Of a DNA stretch of 64,000 nucleotides, positions 53,526-63,905 are shown in pieces. The translations under genes were made by a program, and so were the position numbers. How positions within the stretch are numbered: position 1 is the stretch's first letter; every line of letters begins with the position of its first letter. Under the pieces are notes generated by a model, which was given only the letters and a program-made list of their open reading frames with translations, was not told where the DNA came from and did no database searches. Source of the DNA: Breviolum minutum Mf 1.05b.01 (lineage: Eukaryota > Sar > Dinophyceae > Suessiales > Symbiodiniaceae); NCBI GenBank assembly GCA_000507305.1, contig DF239813.1:40452-104451 (forward strand). The letters run 5' to 3'.

Positions 53526-53840
53526 ATGTTGTTTATATGTGCATGGAATCCTCATGGAATACTTGGAACTTGTAGTTGGACCATTATGGTAATTCATTTC
53601 GTATGATAATTCCTTGTGTGGTATGGTAATTTATGGTAGCTTAATTCCTATGAGAATTCTAGTTCGCTACTTGTGGTATGGTACATTTTTCGTACCTACA
53701 CGATCTGGGCGTGGTAAATTGTCATATCACCAGGATTTCCCTGAAATATGAAATCCCTCCCTGAGACGTGACATGTTCTCCTTCAAAAATGCTGCCAAGA
53801 AGTCTTCAAACTTAGTTTTTTTTTCAATTCTATACTTACG

Positions 53841-53953
53841 AAACTGGGTGGTGGCAACTCAAATATTTTTTATGTTCACCCCTATCCTTGGGGAAATGAT
53901 GCAATTTGACGAGCATATTTTTCAGATTGGTTGGCAAACAACCACCAACTAGC
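53841..53953. repeat. IR-H element
   Basis: CTGGGTGGTGGCAACTCAAA and TTGGCAAACAACCACCAACTAG. Confidence 0.8.
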
Positions 53954-54559
53954 AAAGGTTCAGGGTAAGGAATCTCCTGCACCCTCCTCAAAAAATAGAC
54001 CATCCCAAATCTCTTGTTTTTCAAAGGGACAAATTTTCCCAACAAACAGATTTTTCAGGTGCCTTTTTCGCAAGTGAAAAACTTGGAGTTCTTGAGAAAT
54101 TCATTTTCTGACTAAACTTCGGAGCCACCCACCTGGGACGATTCCGATAAACTTTGGTCCCAAATTTGTGCTCGAAATAATTTGAAGTACCTTTTAGCTG
54201 ATGTTGAGTCAGCTGGCCAGATGTGTGTAGATAGAAGCATGTACAATTATATACTATACCGGACTTCTAGCACATAGAATATTTAAAAAAACCAGGTCAA
54301 CAGATAGAAAAGTAACGCAACACGCTGAGATAGAATATTAATCATGATGTATGATACATATCACTAAAAACAAAGAACTATATTGTTAAGGTAATGGTTA
54401 TATACTTGAATAAATCCATAGATTTCCAAACCATCAATCCAGAGTACCAATCCCTACCACCAATGTCAACCATCAATAATTTTCTATATAGCTGAAAAAG
54501 TGGTTGTTGATACAAATATTCTATCTGTTGATTTTGCCATACTTTCTAATATACACAAA

Positions 54560-55170
54560 AGCAGCGAAAGAAAGCAGCCAAAAAGGAGAATCCTAGGAAA
54601 AGTTGGAAAAAGCAATTTTCCAATACTTTTCTAATTAGAATTTTAATTAGAAAAGAAAGCAGCCAAAGAAGGAGAGAATCCTAGAAAAAGTTGGAAAAAG
54701 TAATTTTCCAATACTTTTTTAATTAGAATTTTAATTAGANGAAAAAGCAATTGTCCAATACTTTTTTAATTAGAATTTTTAATTAGAAAAAGAAAGCAGC
54801 CAAAAAAGGACAATCCTAGAAAAAGTTGGAAAAAGTAATTTTCCAATACTTTTCTAATTAGAATTTTAATTAGAAAAAGAAAGCAGCCAAAACAGGAGAA
54901 TCCTAGAAAAAGTTGGAAAAAGTAATTTTCCAATACTTTTTAAATCAGAATTTTTAATTAGAAAAAGAAAGCAGCCAAAGAAGGAGAATCCTAGGAAAAG
55001 TTGAAAAAAGCAATTTTCCACTACTTTTTAATTAGAACTTTAATTAGAAAAAGAAAGCAGCCAAAAAAGGAGAATCATAGAAAAAGTTGGAAAAAGCGAT
55101 TTTCCAATACTTTTTTAATTAGAATTTTGATTGGAAAAAGAAAGCAGCCAAAAAGGAGAATCCTAGAAAA
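54560..55170. repeat. Satellite array, about 86-bp unit
   Basis: Seven to eight copies starting with GAAAGCAGCCAA (54571, 54656, 54792, 54880, 54967, 55052, 55139). Each contains AAAAGTAATTTTCCAATACT and the palindrome TAATTAGAATTTTAATTA. The copy around 54740 is broken at an undetermined base, so copy number may be misassembled. Confidence 0.9.
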
Positions 55171-55172
55171 AG

Positions 55173-55500
55173 CCAATTCCATCACCAGTGCTATCTGAAA
55201 TCAAGAGATAGAATATTGTAATCATACATGTCATCATACCTGTTCATCCGAAAAAAAGTCAACAACACATCAAATCTTAAACAAATGAAAGGGACGAAAT
55301 CCAATTCCATCACCAGTGCTGTCTGAAATCAAGAGATAGAATATTAGGACTTCATAGAACCATACATATCATCATACATGTTCATCCGAAAATATTCAAC
55401 AACACATCAGATCTTAAACAGATCTAAGGGACGAAACCCAATTCTATCACCAGTGCTGTCTGAAATCAAGAGATAGAATATTATAATCATATCTTTTGCA
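55173..55500. repeat. Second tandem array, 128-137-bp unit
   Basis: Three copies beginning CCAATTC(C/T)ATCACCAGTG (55173, 55301, 55438), each with AGATAGAATATT. Inverted AATATTCTATCTG copies occur at about 54516, 55516 and 55565. Confidence 0.85.
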
Positions 55501-55827
55501 ATGCCTGGTGGTGGAATATTCTATCTGCTGGGGACGGAGACTTTTTACGCTAAAATAAAACCAGGTCAATATTCTATCTGCTAGAGGCACGGTATATATA
55601 TTTATATGATACCTGGGATGGTTCAAAGATGGTATATGTCATGGCAGTTTTAACACATCAACTGCTGTGACCCCTGCGAAGGACGAGTCGGATGGCGAGA
55701 ATACTAGAGAAAATATTAGACCACATCTGCATTCCCCAAGAACCTATCACTGAACATCTTCCCAAAGGAAACCTATTGGACAAATCCTGGACCAGTTGGA
55801 ATGGTCAAAACACTGTGATTCATGGGA

Positions 55828-55936
55828 TACTGTTGATGGACAAAATCCGGCTAACCAGTTGAGGTTGGTAGTTTATCCCATTATTTACAAGGTTTTATAC
55901 ATACCAGGCGGTGCAGGATTTCGTCCATCAACAGTA
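55828..55936. repeat. IR-A element
   Basis: TA-CTGTTGATGGACAAAATCCG and GGATTTCGTCCATCAACAG-TA; both arms share the GGACAAAATCC variant. Confidence 0.9.
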
Positions 55937-56170
55937 TGTGCCATATCAACTGATTGGTTTGAGTTGTTCATCGACTGTATCTGTTCTACCTTCTATTTTC
56001 TAGCTTGACGAACCTTCATTTGGAAGTAATTATGTAGATTCTCCTACAGGCCCACCTGTTGCCAGAACATACCAGACACAGAACCCTTTCCAATGTACCC
56101 CAAAAAACCGGTTTCTTGCAAGATTTTCCCATAGTCAACTACCTATCATTTTTCACATGCTTTATTGCCT

Positions 56171-56276
56171 AGCCTCCAAAAACAAAAAAAAACTAACATA
56201 TCCCCCATCTTTTTGAAGATGATGTTCCTTTTCTACTTTTCCTGATAGTCTGGATATGTTGGTTTGCAGGAGGGTA
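56171..56276. repeat. IR-B element, degenerate
   Basis: AGCCTCCAAAAACAAAAAAA then ACTAACATATCC, and GGATATGTTGGTTTGCAGGA. Confidence 0.65.
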
Positions 56277-56341
56277 AAACAAGTCCAACCCCTCATTGCT
56301 TCCCCCCTGTCATCCAGTTGTGTCAAACAGAAACCTCAGAG

Positions 56342-56420
56342 GTTTGGGACTATCAAGCGGGTCGTTGTGACATTTGTTCCTTGAGCTTCAGCTGCGGCCG
56401 TTGTGGAAGGGGGATAAATG
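56342..56420 (+). CDS. CFAP57: CFAP57-like exon
   Basis: Begins with G after CTCAGAG in phase 0. Reads VWDYQAGRCDICSLSFSCGR. VWDYQAG matches LWNYETN. The donor is unclear; the downstream sequence is cysteine-rich and may already be intron. Confidence 0.5.
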
Positions 56421-57064
56421 GATTTCAAGGAGATAAGTTCGTGGCAGGTTAACCACAGCTTTAGATGCGTATATATAGTAGTTTTTTTTAAAACAGACAT
56501 ATAGTGACATATAGATAGTATGATTATGATAGAATTGAGCTCAACATACTTGGAGTGCCTTCTTCCAAGTAAGAAATTATGTGATTTGGTTGGTATCTGA
56601 GGGCACCGTCATATGCACCTTATGTTAAAGTTTTTGAATATTACTACAGCACGGTACCTCAAAAGGTAGCTTAGTAGGGGAATTCCCTTCAAAAGAAGTC
56701 TTGTAATTCACCCAGAAACATGGTCATCCTAGTGATTCTTTACGAGATGAAGGAGGCTGAAATTGAGGTTTTGGACTACTTCGGGGCATATTTTTTGGTA
56801 TATTTCAATCTCGTGCCCATGATGATATTTATATACCTAGATCCTTTGAACATTGCAACAATTAAGTCCCAACAAGTTGCCAAACGCGCATTGCCTTTTC
56901 TTTCTGTCGCTTTATCCTCAAAGGAATGCTGGAATCATAGACTCATAACCTACGTGTCATCAAAAATCTAGATTTTGAAGGTAAAATATATATAATATAA
57001 TACTTAGCCCTCCCTCTGTCTCTGTAAATAACCAATAAATCAAATAGATAAAGAAATCAACAAC

Positions 57065-57207
57065 TACAAGGTGGGCCTCTACGATCGTTATAAATTGGGT
57101 GAACTCACTCCTATAAGTAGTGTTATAACGCCAGTTACCCATTTTATAATGCCATTTGTAGGGGTTATAGCTCAATTTATAACGATCGTAGGGGTGCCTA
57201 CCTTGTA
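57065..57207. repeat. IR-G element
   Basis: TA-CAAGGTGGGCCTCTACGAT and ATCGTAGGGGTGCCTACCTTG-TA. Confidence 0.9.
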
Positions 57208-57420
57208 GAATTATACACATGTATGAATTGATATAAACTCTTGTGGGTTTCTCACCACTACATGACCAGGCTCCCATACCATTTTCCAAGGCTGGCAAGC
57301 TCCCGAAGAATTGACCAGTGTCTTGGATAGCGAAAAACAGCCACACCGGGCGCGATGATACACGACCCGGGGCATGGATTTCCAAGCACCAATTTAAGGT
57401 GCTGTTGTTTGAAGAATATC

Positions 57421-57534
57421 TAGGTGGTTGGCAACTCAAATATTTTTGGAATTTTCACCCGGATTACCCGGGGAGATGATCCAATTTGACGTTCGCATAT
57501 TTTTCCAAGATGGCTTGGTGAAAAACCACCAACG
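57421..57534. repeat. IR-H element
   Basis: TA-GGTGGTTGGCAACTCAAAT and TTGGTGAAAAACCACCAAC. Confidence 0.75.
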
Positions 57535-58019
57535 GATCGATAAGAACATAATAGCCACCTGGTTCTCGGATTGAAAGGTGGCCACCTTGTTGGGCCTGGT
57601 AAATCGCTACCACATGAGTGTTGTTTTTTTTTAAGGAGGGGGAGTACCCAAGTAATATTCTAATCACAACTGGAATCCACAAAAAAAAAGATAACATCAC
57701 AAATTCGAAAAAAAACAAGCTGGAATCATAAGTGGACGATTTTTTTTGTGATTCCACAAACAGAATCCATACAGTTCATTCCACCTGGTGTTTCAGACAG
57801 AATATCAATTTGGGTGTTTCAGTCACCAAAAGAAAAAGCGACTTGAGGAAGAGAGACTACTCAACTGCCTTGAAATGCCGTTGTTTTGTCTTTTTTTTTC
57901 TTTTAGCTCTTTTCCGGTAGCTAAAAACGAATGCCTTCAATTTTTTCTACAACTACTGACTAGAGATTCAGGGTATGAATCGCAAGTAGACAGAAAGTGG
58001 TGTGATTGATATACAGACT

Positions 58020-58125
58020 ATACATGTCCATATATATATATATTCATATTTACATATGTGAATACATGTCTACATATATATATATATATATGATTATATA
58101 TGTAGATATGTATATCTATATCTCC
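58020..58125. repeat. TA-rich microsatellite
   Basis: Imperfect ATATAC/ATATAT run; similar blocks at 1950-2050 and 43815-43870. Confidence 0.85.
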
Positions 58126-58509
58126 ATTTCCAAGTTGCAAGATTTATTTCTCCCCCATTTTCAATGTTGTTTTTAATCCTCCCCAAGTCTGAGACGACAT
58201 ATTCTTGAAAAAAACGATTGGACCGAGTATTTTGGGGCCGACCTTGGTGCATATCCAAGGTTTGGCTTTACATCCTTTTGGCTTTCTCCTGGCAGTAAGC
58301 TTCAGTGATAGGCAGGTCCCCCGAAATTTGCCAGAAGATATGACGTGATAGACATGTTCAACTTGCTGGCTCAACCACCACCTAGACAAGTCTGATGAGA
58401 ATGGATGCTTGAAGGATGATTTGTTTACTTATTGGAAGTCATGAAGTCATATTTCAGGATGGCATATGAATGCATACAACAGATGATGTCTTTGGATAAC
58501 ACTTTGAAG

Positions 58510-58626
58510 TACCCTCAGGTAAACTAACACTTTGCCATGGTAAATCCCAATTATTTCTCAGGTAAGTATCAGATACCATCAAAATTAGGTGAAATTTCCA
58601 TGGCTATCTTAGTTCACTGGAGGGTA
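58510..58626. repeat. IR-B element
   Basis: TA-CCCTCAGGTAAACTAACACT and TTAGTTCACTGGAGGG-TA. Confidence 0.85.
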
Positions 58627-58989
58627 CCTTGTTGTTTTTTTTGTTTATTTGTGGAGATGAACTGAGCTGGATGGTGAACATGTTGTGACTGTTGGAGGGA
58701 TGTTGCTGGGGACCACTAGCAGGTTGGTTGAACATCAAGTTTCACATGTTTTCACCTGTCTTCGAATTGTGCCAATGGTTGTCATTTCAATTCTTAATCT
58801 CTATATCATGGGATGTTCGTCATCCAGAAAACACCGGAATTAACAGATGAGAGCTTGACATTTATTCCCCTGAATTTTGACATGTTTGAAAGGAGGTACA
58901 TTTGCCAGACCATCAGTTTTTGGTCCCTATGTTAAATTTCGGGGATGTAACTAATATTCCAACAGGTTTTAAGATTGACATACTCAGCA

Positions 58990-59108
58990 TATGGATGTTT
59001 CCGAAAATAGTGGTACCCCCAAATCATCCATTTTAATAGGGTTTTCGGGTTTTCCATTATTTTCACCATCCATTTTGGGGTACCCCTATTTTTGGAGTTC
59101 CACCCATA
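58990..59108. repeat. IR-I element
   Basis: TA-TGGATGTTTCCGAAAATAGT and TATTTTTGGAGTTCCACCCA-TA. Confidence 0.85.
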
Positions 59109-59289
59109 TGGTGAAGTGGAGACTGGACTTATGGTTTAAGGAGAGACAGATTCGAACAGGTCACGAAGGCATTTTCAGGAAGAAACATCGAAACTGTCGT
59201 GATTTCACCCATTTGAACCGGAAGTTTTCTACAGATGTCGCTGATTTGAGGTATGGTTGGTACTGGTATAAGCCTTACAGATTGCTGCT

Positions 59290-59395
59290 TTACCCCCGGA
59301 AAACTAACATGAAACCCAAAAATTGGTGTTTTGTAGCTTTGTCTCCTTTTCCAAAGGGGGTATTTTCAGGTTCAATGTTAGTTTTCGGGGGTCTA
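59290..59395. repeat. IR-B variant (CCCCCGGAAAACTAAC ends)
   Basis: TA-CCCCCGGAAAACTAACATGA and ATGTTAGTTTTCGGGGGTC-TA. Confidence 0.85.
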
Positions 59396-59640
59396 GGTGT
59401 TTTTCTTGTCCATTTCTTGATTTTGTTGAAAGGTTGATGACCAAAAAGGGTGTTTACCCTGCAAGAAATGGCGTTTTCAAACATGTCATCATCAACTTTG
59501 TAGCCAGCAGCACTGTGTTGTTGAGTTTTTTTTTTTGAATTCGGCTTGAAATTGGAAGCAGCAGCCCAGAGGTCTGATTTTTTTTAATGGGGGAATCCAA
59601 CAAAAAATCCGAGCTTCAACAAATATGGAGAAACACCATA

Positions 59641-59756
59641 TACTCCCTGGAAGTTTAACAGCTCGACCCTGAAAATTATTTCCTATCCCAAAAGGAAATG
59701 AATCCATCTTCCAACCATGATTTTTCAGGGGCGAACGGTTAAACTTCGGGGGTGTA
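59641..59756. repeat. IR-C variant (GTTTAACAGCTCG ends)
   Basis: TA-CTCCCTGGAAGTTTAACAGC and CGGTTAAACTTCGGGGGTG-TA. Confidence 0.85.
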
Positions 59757-60062
59757 TACCAACAAAGTGGGTCGCATAACTCCACCGTTATAAGGTTTGG
59801 GTCCTATAACCTCACCAAAAATTTCCGGGGTGAAATGTCGGGTCCCAGGTTAATACCCATTGAACATGTTCGGATATTTTTTTTAAAAGGGGTTCATACA
59901 AAAAAACAAAACAAACAGTAACTCCATGTATTATTTTTTCGGAATCGGCCGGGGGCTTATCAATGACCCTGAAATTAGTTCCCCTTGGAAATTTCAGGCA
60001 TATATAGATCACCTGGATCACCCTTGACGTTTGTCTCTCACGCGCCGGATGGAAACCTCCAG

Positions 60063-60127
60063 GATCCGTTTGATGGAAATCCTCTCCAAAGAGTCTCACT
60101 GGCATTGCGTTGTGCGTTTCAGCGGGG
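60063..60127 (+). CDS. CFAP57: Possible exon of the CFAP57-like gene
   Basis: After ACCTCCAG. One frame reads DPFDGNPLQRVSLALRCAFQ, which could be the FKEYQEEAYSISLHP segment. Another frame (RIRLMEILSKESHWHCVVRF) resembles the next strand. Unresolved. Confidence 0.35.
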
Positions 60128-61260
60128 GTTAAACACAAAAAACGACTGAAAAAGGGATGGCCAGGTCTGGAACACAAGAGGATTGGCGCTGGACGACCAA
60201 AATATCAAAATCATCGACCAGCAGATGGCTTAGTTTGGGGGCTGATTTTTTTTTGTCTTTCGCATCGGGGCCATATCCATGGCGCACTGAGATATATGTT
60301 TCAAGGTTTGATAGCACAGTTGTATACGGGCATTTTGAAGGAAAAAGGACACGATATTGACAAACAAACCCTTACAAGTCACATGGTTTATGAGAGATCA
60401 TAGTCATAGTCTTTTTGTTACTATCCAATGGTTTAAGTCTGGTGACTGGAAAAATTGCAACAAGTTCATTTGGCTCAGTTTGAGTCATAGATTTACATGT
60501 TATTCCAAAATTAGATGGTTGAAAAACTATGCAATACATTCGATATATCGTCAATATTCTATACTATGTTCTATATATTCTTATATATTTTATTTGGTGC
60601 ATTATATCCCCAACCCCACCATGACTCTTCCCATCTCATCCACCACAAACAAAAAACTGGGGCAACGTAACCTGCCAGTCTGAAGCTCTTTTCGGAGATC
60701 AACATCAAGTGTCCAACTCAGGGAGGGGCAAATTGGTGAAGTTTGCGGCTACGGAGATTTTTGGTTCTCGAAAAAGGAAAAAAACACCTTTGAATCAACT
60801 CGGGGGGTTGTAAGATAAGAAAAACTTGAACTGATTGTTTTCTTTACAAAGATAGCTGTACATATTTTTTTAAAGATTATTTTGATATATTTATAAATCT
60901 ATACATCTAGGTGGCTATTGGATGGTTTGCGATCAATTAATATATACTGTAGGTAAACATGTGTCAGTTCTATTTGCAAAAGGCGGTGTTTTCCTTCTCC
61001 TTTCTATCAGAATCTTGTTTGTTATGCAGGATCCCATGGCCTGAATTTTTTTTTAAGCATTAACACAATAACACAGGTTCTTCTCTTGTCCCCAGTTCTA
61101 TGGGGTGTTTCAACAGTTTTAAAGAAGAGGGCAAATCTTTAGAATGAGTTGCCCTATTTTTTTGTGAATCATTGTTTACTTCAAGAAGTTTGGTCGAGTC
61201 ATAAGGATCATCAAATGCAAAAGTCTATGTTGGAGCGACCTCAAACATCTCAAATGCAAG

Positions 61261-61322
61261 CGGAACTCGTTTACAGATGTTCCACTGATGAAAGATCTAC
61301 CCAAATTCAAAGACATCTACAT
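61261..61322 (+). CDS. CFAP57: CFAP57-like exon
   Basis: Reads RNSFTDVPLMKDLPKFKDIY, matching NLLIDDIRSFKEYS of CFAP57. A GC donor at 61323 (phase 2) joins the next exon correctly and gives the family spacing; the GT donor at 61336 would not keep phase. The frame is open well upstream, so the start is uncertain. Confidence 0.55.
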
Positions 61323-61513
61323 GCCTGGAGTAAAGGTTCATACGTATTTCATACATGCCCAGATGCTCATTGAACGGTTTATTTACCTACATGCCTACAT
61401 CATTTACGGAGGAGTTGTGCTTGTAAAAGGTGGATGCACAACAGGGGTCACCTTTGATTTTCAGGTTAAGTACAAGGTGGGAGAGCACCAGTTATTAAAA
61501 TGGAGTCATATAT

Positions 61514-61649
61514 TACAAGGTGGGCCCCTACTAGTTGTAAATTGAGTTATAACCCCTTTTAAATGGCCTTATAAACGGGTAACTGGGGTTATAACACTAC
61601 TTATAGGAGTTATAACCCATTTTAATAACTGGTAGGGGCCCACCTTGTA
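61514..61649. repeat. IR-G element, near-perfect
   Basis: TA-CAAGGTGGGCCCCTACTAG and CTGGTAGGGGCCCACCTTG-TA; arms about 65 bp. Confidence 0.95.
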
Positions 61650-61827
61650 TAACCCCTTTTTCAATGGCCATACAAATAAATGGGTGTACCTGGGGTTTTT
61701 CAAGAACCCCTATAACTGGAGTATCGGCTCGTGATTTTCCGCCTTTGAAAGGGATGAATTTGGGATTCCCCCCGGGGCCAATGTATGAAGGTTGCAGGTT
61801 AGGTAACTCTAAGGTTGCTTCAACTCC

Positions 61828-61963
61828 TATAAGGTGGGCCCCTACCAGTTATAAATTGGGTTATAACTCCTATAAGTAGTGTTATAACCCCAGTTTCCCA
61901 TTTATAAGGTCATTTATAGGGGTTATAACTCAATTTATAACGATCGTAGGGGCCCACCTTGTA
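61828..61963. repeat. IR-G element
   Basis: TA-TAAGGTGGGCCCCTACCAG and ATCGTAGGGGCCCACCTTG-TA; only 180 bp after the previous IR-G. Confidence 0.95.
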
Positions 61964-62039
61964 TGTGTATGCTAGAATTATACATCCATTTTTCAAGACT
62001 CTCATACCACTTCCAACGCTGTTTTTCCGCTGCCACGAG

Positions 62040-62094
62040 GAATATTCACTTGTTGCGTTTTTCCAATGGCGGTCATCTCATAGCAGCAGCACAG
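62040..62094 (+). CDS. CFAP57: CFAP57-like exon
   Basis: G plus 18 codons, NIHLLRFSNGGHLIAAAQ, then a GTGAAG donor. It matches GECSFSNGGHLFAAVNG of CFAP57. Last exon of the gene that I can assign in this window. Confidence 0.75.
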
Positions 62095-62138
62095 GTGAAG
62101 AAAGGGATGCGTTGGTTTTTGGTTGGGAACCTCTATGC

Positions 62139-62231
62139 TAGGTGGTGGTTTCATGTTTTTATTTTCACCCCTATTTGGGGAAGATTCCCATTTTTACTAA
62201 TATTTTTCAGATGGGTTGAAACCACCAACTA
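62139..62231. repeat. IR-H element, complete
   Basis: TA-GGTGGTGGTTTCATGTTTT and CAGATGGGTTGAAACCACCAA. Confidence 0.9.
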
Positions 62232-62252
62232 GTATTGATGGACAGTCTAGTT

Positions 62253-62350
62253 GATACCCCCCTCGAAGTTAAAACATGGCCCCCTGAAAAATTATGATGG
62301 TTGGAAGACGATCCTTTCCTATTGGGTTTCGGTATCTTTTCAGGGGGTAA
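62253..62350. repeat. IR-C element, degenerate
   Basis: CCTCGAAGTTAAAACATGGC and ATCTTTTCAGGGGGTAATGT; ATGGTTGGAAGACGATCC inside. Confidence 0.6.
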
Positions 62351-62417
62351 TGTTTTTTGTCCCAAGTCTATCTCCCCAAGTCTGCTTTTTCTTGAGTACC
62401 CTGAAGGGCTGAATAAC

Positions 62418-62508
62418 CCATAGGATCTATGTATGGTATATTTACCTACATTTGGTTTATTTTTATGGTAAATGTAGGGAAATATACCATACATGGATCC
62501 TGTGGGTA
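62418..62508. repeat. IR-F element, near-perfect palindrome
   Basis: CCCATAGGATCTATGTATGG and CCATACATGGATCCTGTGGG. Confidence 0.9.
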
Positions 62509-62728
62509 ATAGATCATGTTGGAACTTTTCCATATATTACAAACTCCTGGCCCAAGGTAATGGGATATATGATTTTTTTAATTTTCCCACACATGCTCTA
62601 CTGTCGTAGACGATTTGGGGATGCAGGGTTTTTTCTCATACTTTTGGGGATGCGAGCACGATTTCCCAGTGAATTGACCCTTACCCACACAACCTCTTAC
62701 ATGTCGACTTCTGACGGACTTGTTGTCG

Positions 62729-62768
62729 TTCTTGTTCCTGTTCCTGTTCCTGTTCCTGTTCCTGTTCC

Positions 62769-62829
<61 letters not shown>

Positions 62830-62835
62830 CTTCCT
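62729..62835. repeat. (TGTTCC)n then (TTG)n microsatellite
   Basis: Six-base units pass into an uninterrupted TTG run of about 20 units. Confidence 0.95.
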
Positions 62836-63013
62836 GGTCGTGGTGGTGGTGGTGGTCAATATGGAAGAATGTGGTTTCTTTAAGGACAACTTAAAGTGGA
62901 GGGATGTTCTTGTTGTGTTTTGTTGGTGGAGACGACAATGACGAGGGGGGCCCAGTGCTATGAAGGATGGGAGTTGAAGAGTCAGTATTTCCATTCTATT
63001 TGTTTTAATGTCC

Positions 63014-63142
63014 TACTTGGATGTTCCAGGAAGTTAGCAAATGGTTAGTAAATGGGCTATAACCTCCTTATAAATGGATATAAATGGGGGGGTTTTTAAC
63101 CCACTTACTAACCATTTACTAACTTCCTGGGACATCCAAGTA
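63014..63142. repeat. IR-D element, complete
   Basis: TA-CTTGGATGTTCCAGGAAGTT and AACTTCCTGGGACATCCAAG-TA. Confidence 0.9.
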
Positions 63143-63189
63143 GACCGACCTCCAAAAGTCGTATGAATAAAAAAACTGAACAGTTCCAA

Positions 63190-63303
63190 AACTGGGTGGT
63201 GGCAACTCAAAGATTTTTTATGTTCACCCCAAAAATTGGGGGAAGATGATTTCCATTTTGAGGAGCATATTTTTCAGATGGGTGGGTGAAAAACCACCAA
63301 CTA
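63190..63303. repeat. IR-H element
   Basis: CTGGGTGGTGGCAACTCAAA and GGTGAAAAACCACCAACTAG. Confidence 0.8.
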
Positions 63304-63570
63304 GAAAAATATCCTAAAACCAGAGGTTTTTACGGACTTTGGTGACAGTCCCTTGCGTCCAGCAAATGTAGCCTCTCAACCACCCTAAGAGACGAAGAAA
63401 ATCAAATTCACTAAGACCAGACAGACTAGCTCCGTGTGTCAATGCAAGATCATGAAACGTCACAGTTTGCCGAAAAAAACAAACACCGAAACCGCCAACC
63501 AACGAACTCCGCAGAAATTTGAGGGTCAAAGATGGTCAAGTCGTGACCTTTTAATGGCAGACGTGTAGCC

Positions 63571-63678
63571 TTATGGCAGAGGCCGCACTTGATGCAGTGC
63601 CATCGAAATCCTCTTCACTGGCAGTTCCATTGAAGGCAGTGCCACCTCCAGTTCCTGAGGCCGTTGAACATGACATGG
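63571..63678 (+). CDS. Possible exon, Ala/Pro-rich
   Basis: Reads MAEAALDAVPSKSSSLAVPL then KAVPPPVPEAVEHDM before GTAGAT. Coding-like composition. It could continue the CFAP57-like gene as a linker or start another gene. It does not match the WD40 strand expected next. Confidence 0.4.
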
Positions 63679-63890
63679 TAGATGTTTCCAAAAATAGGGG
63701 GAACACTCCGGTAATCTAACATAGCAATGGAAAATCCACCAATTGAAGATGTATTTCCTATTCAAGATGGGGATTTTCCATTGCTATGTTTGTTTACCGG
63801 AGGGTACCCCAAAATGGATTTCGAAAATAATGGAAAGTCCTATTAAAATGGATGATTTGGGGGGAAAACCCATTATTTTTGGAAACCCCC
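63679..63890. repeat. IR-I element with an IR-B element inside
   Basis: IR-I ends GATGTTTCCAAAAATAGGGG and TTATTTTTGGAAACCCCCA; complete IR-B at 63702-63806. The IR-B right end GGAGGG-TA joins CCCCAAAATGG, restoring the IR-I sequence GGGGTACCCC. Confidence 0.85.
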
Positions 63891-63905
63891 ACATCTTGCC
63901 AGGCT

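Larger units (their letters stand above)
36172..62094 (+). other. CFAP57: CFAP57/WDR65-like gene (gene span, 3' end not reached)
   Basis: CFAP57 is a WD40 plus coiled-coil protein of motile cilia, part of the inner-arm dynein regulatory machinery. Exons follow its order: first repeat with the IYEL motif (36172), VILEW strand (38424), FELWTL strand (40140), a DHTWL segment (42459, HTWV in animals), GLLIIGNDDG (44712), the FTNGFVVGG strand (48570; SKGFACSAGPG in animals), an AYLTHFSL strand (50565), RPIVVSACLGD (52620; KPLIATCSLD), VWDYQ (56342), DLPKFKDIYM (61261) and LRFSNGGHL (62040; CSFSNGGHL). The remaining WD40 repeats and the coiled coil would lie right of the window. Introns reach 3.7 kb. 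Confidence 0.75.

Noticed and set aside
54560..55500. CRISPR-like array
   Set aside because: Units are long, contiguous and AT-rich without unique spacers, in a eukaryotic sequence; they are satellites.
62452..62994. Frames on both strands with valine, leucine or asparagine runs
   Set aside because: Translation of the TGTTCC/TTG microsatellite; IR-F sequence makes up the first part.
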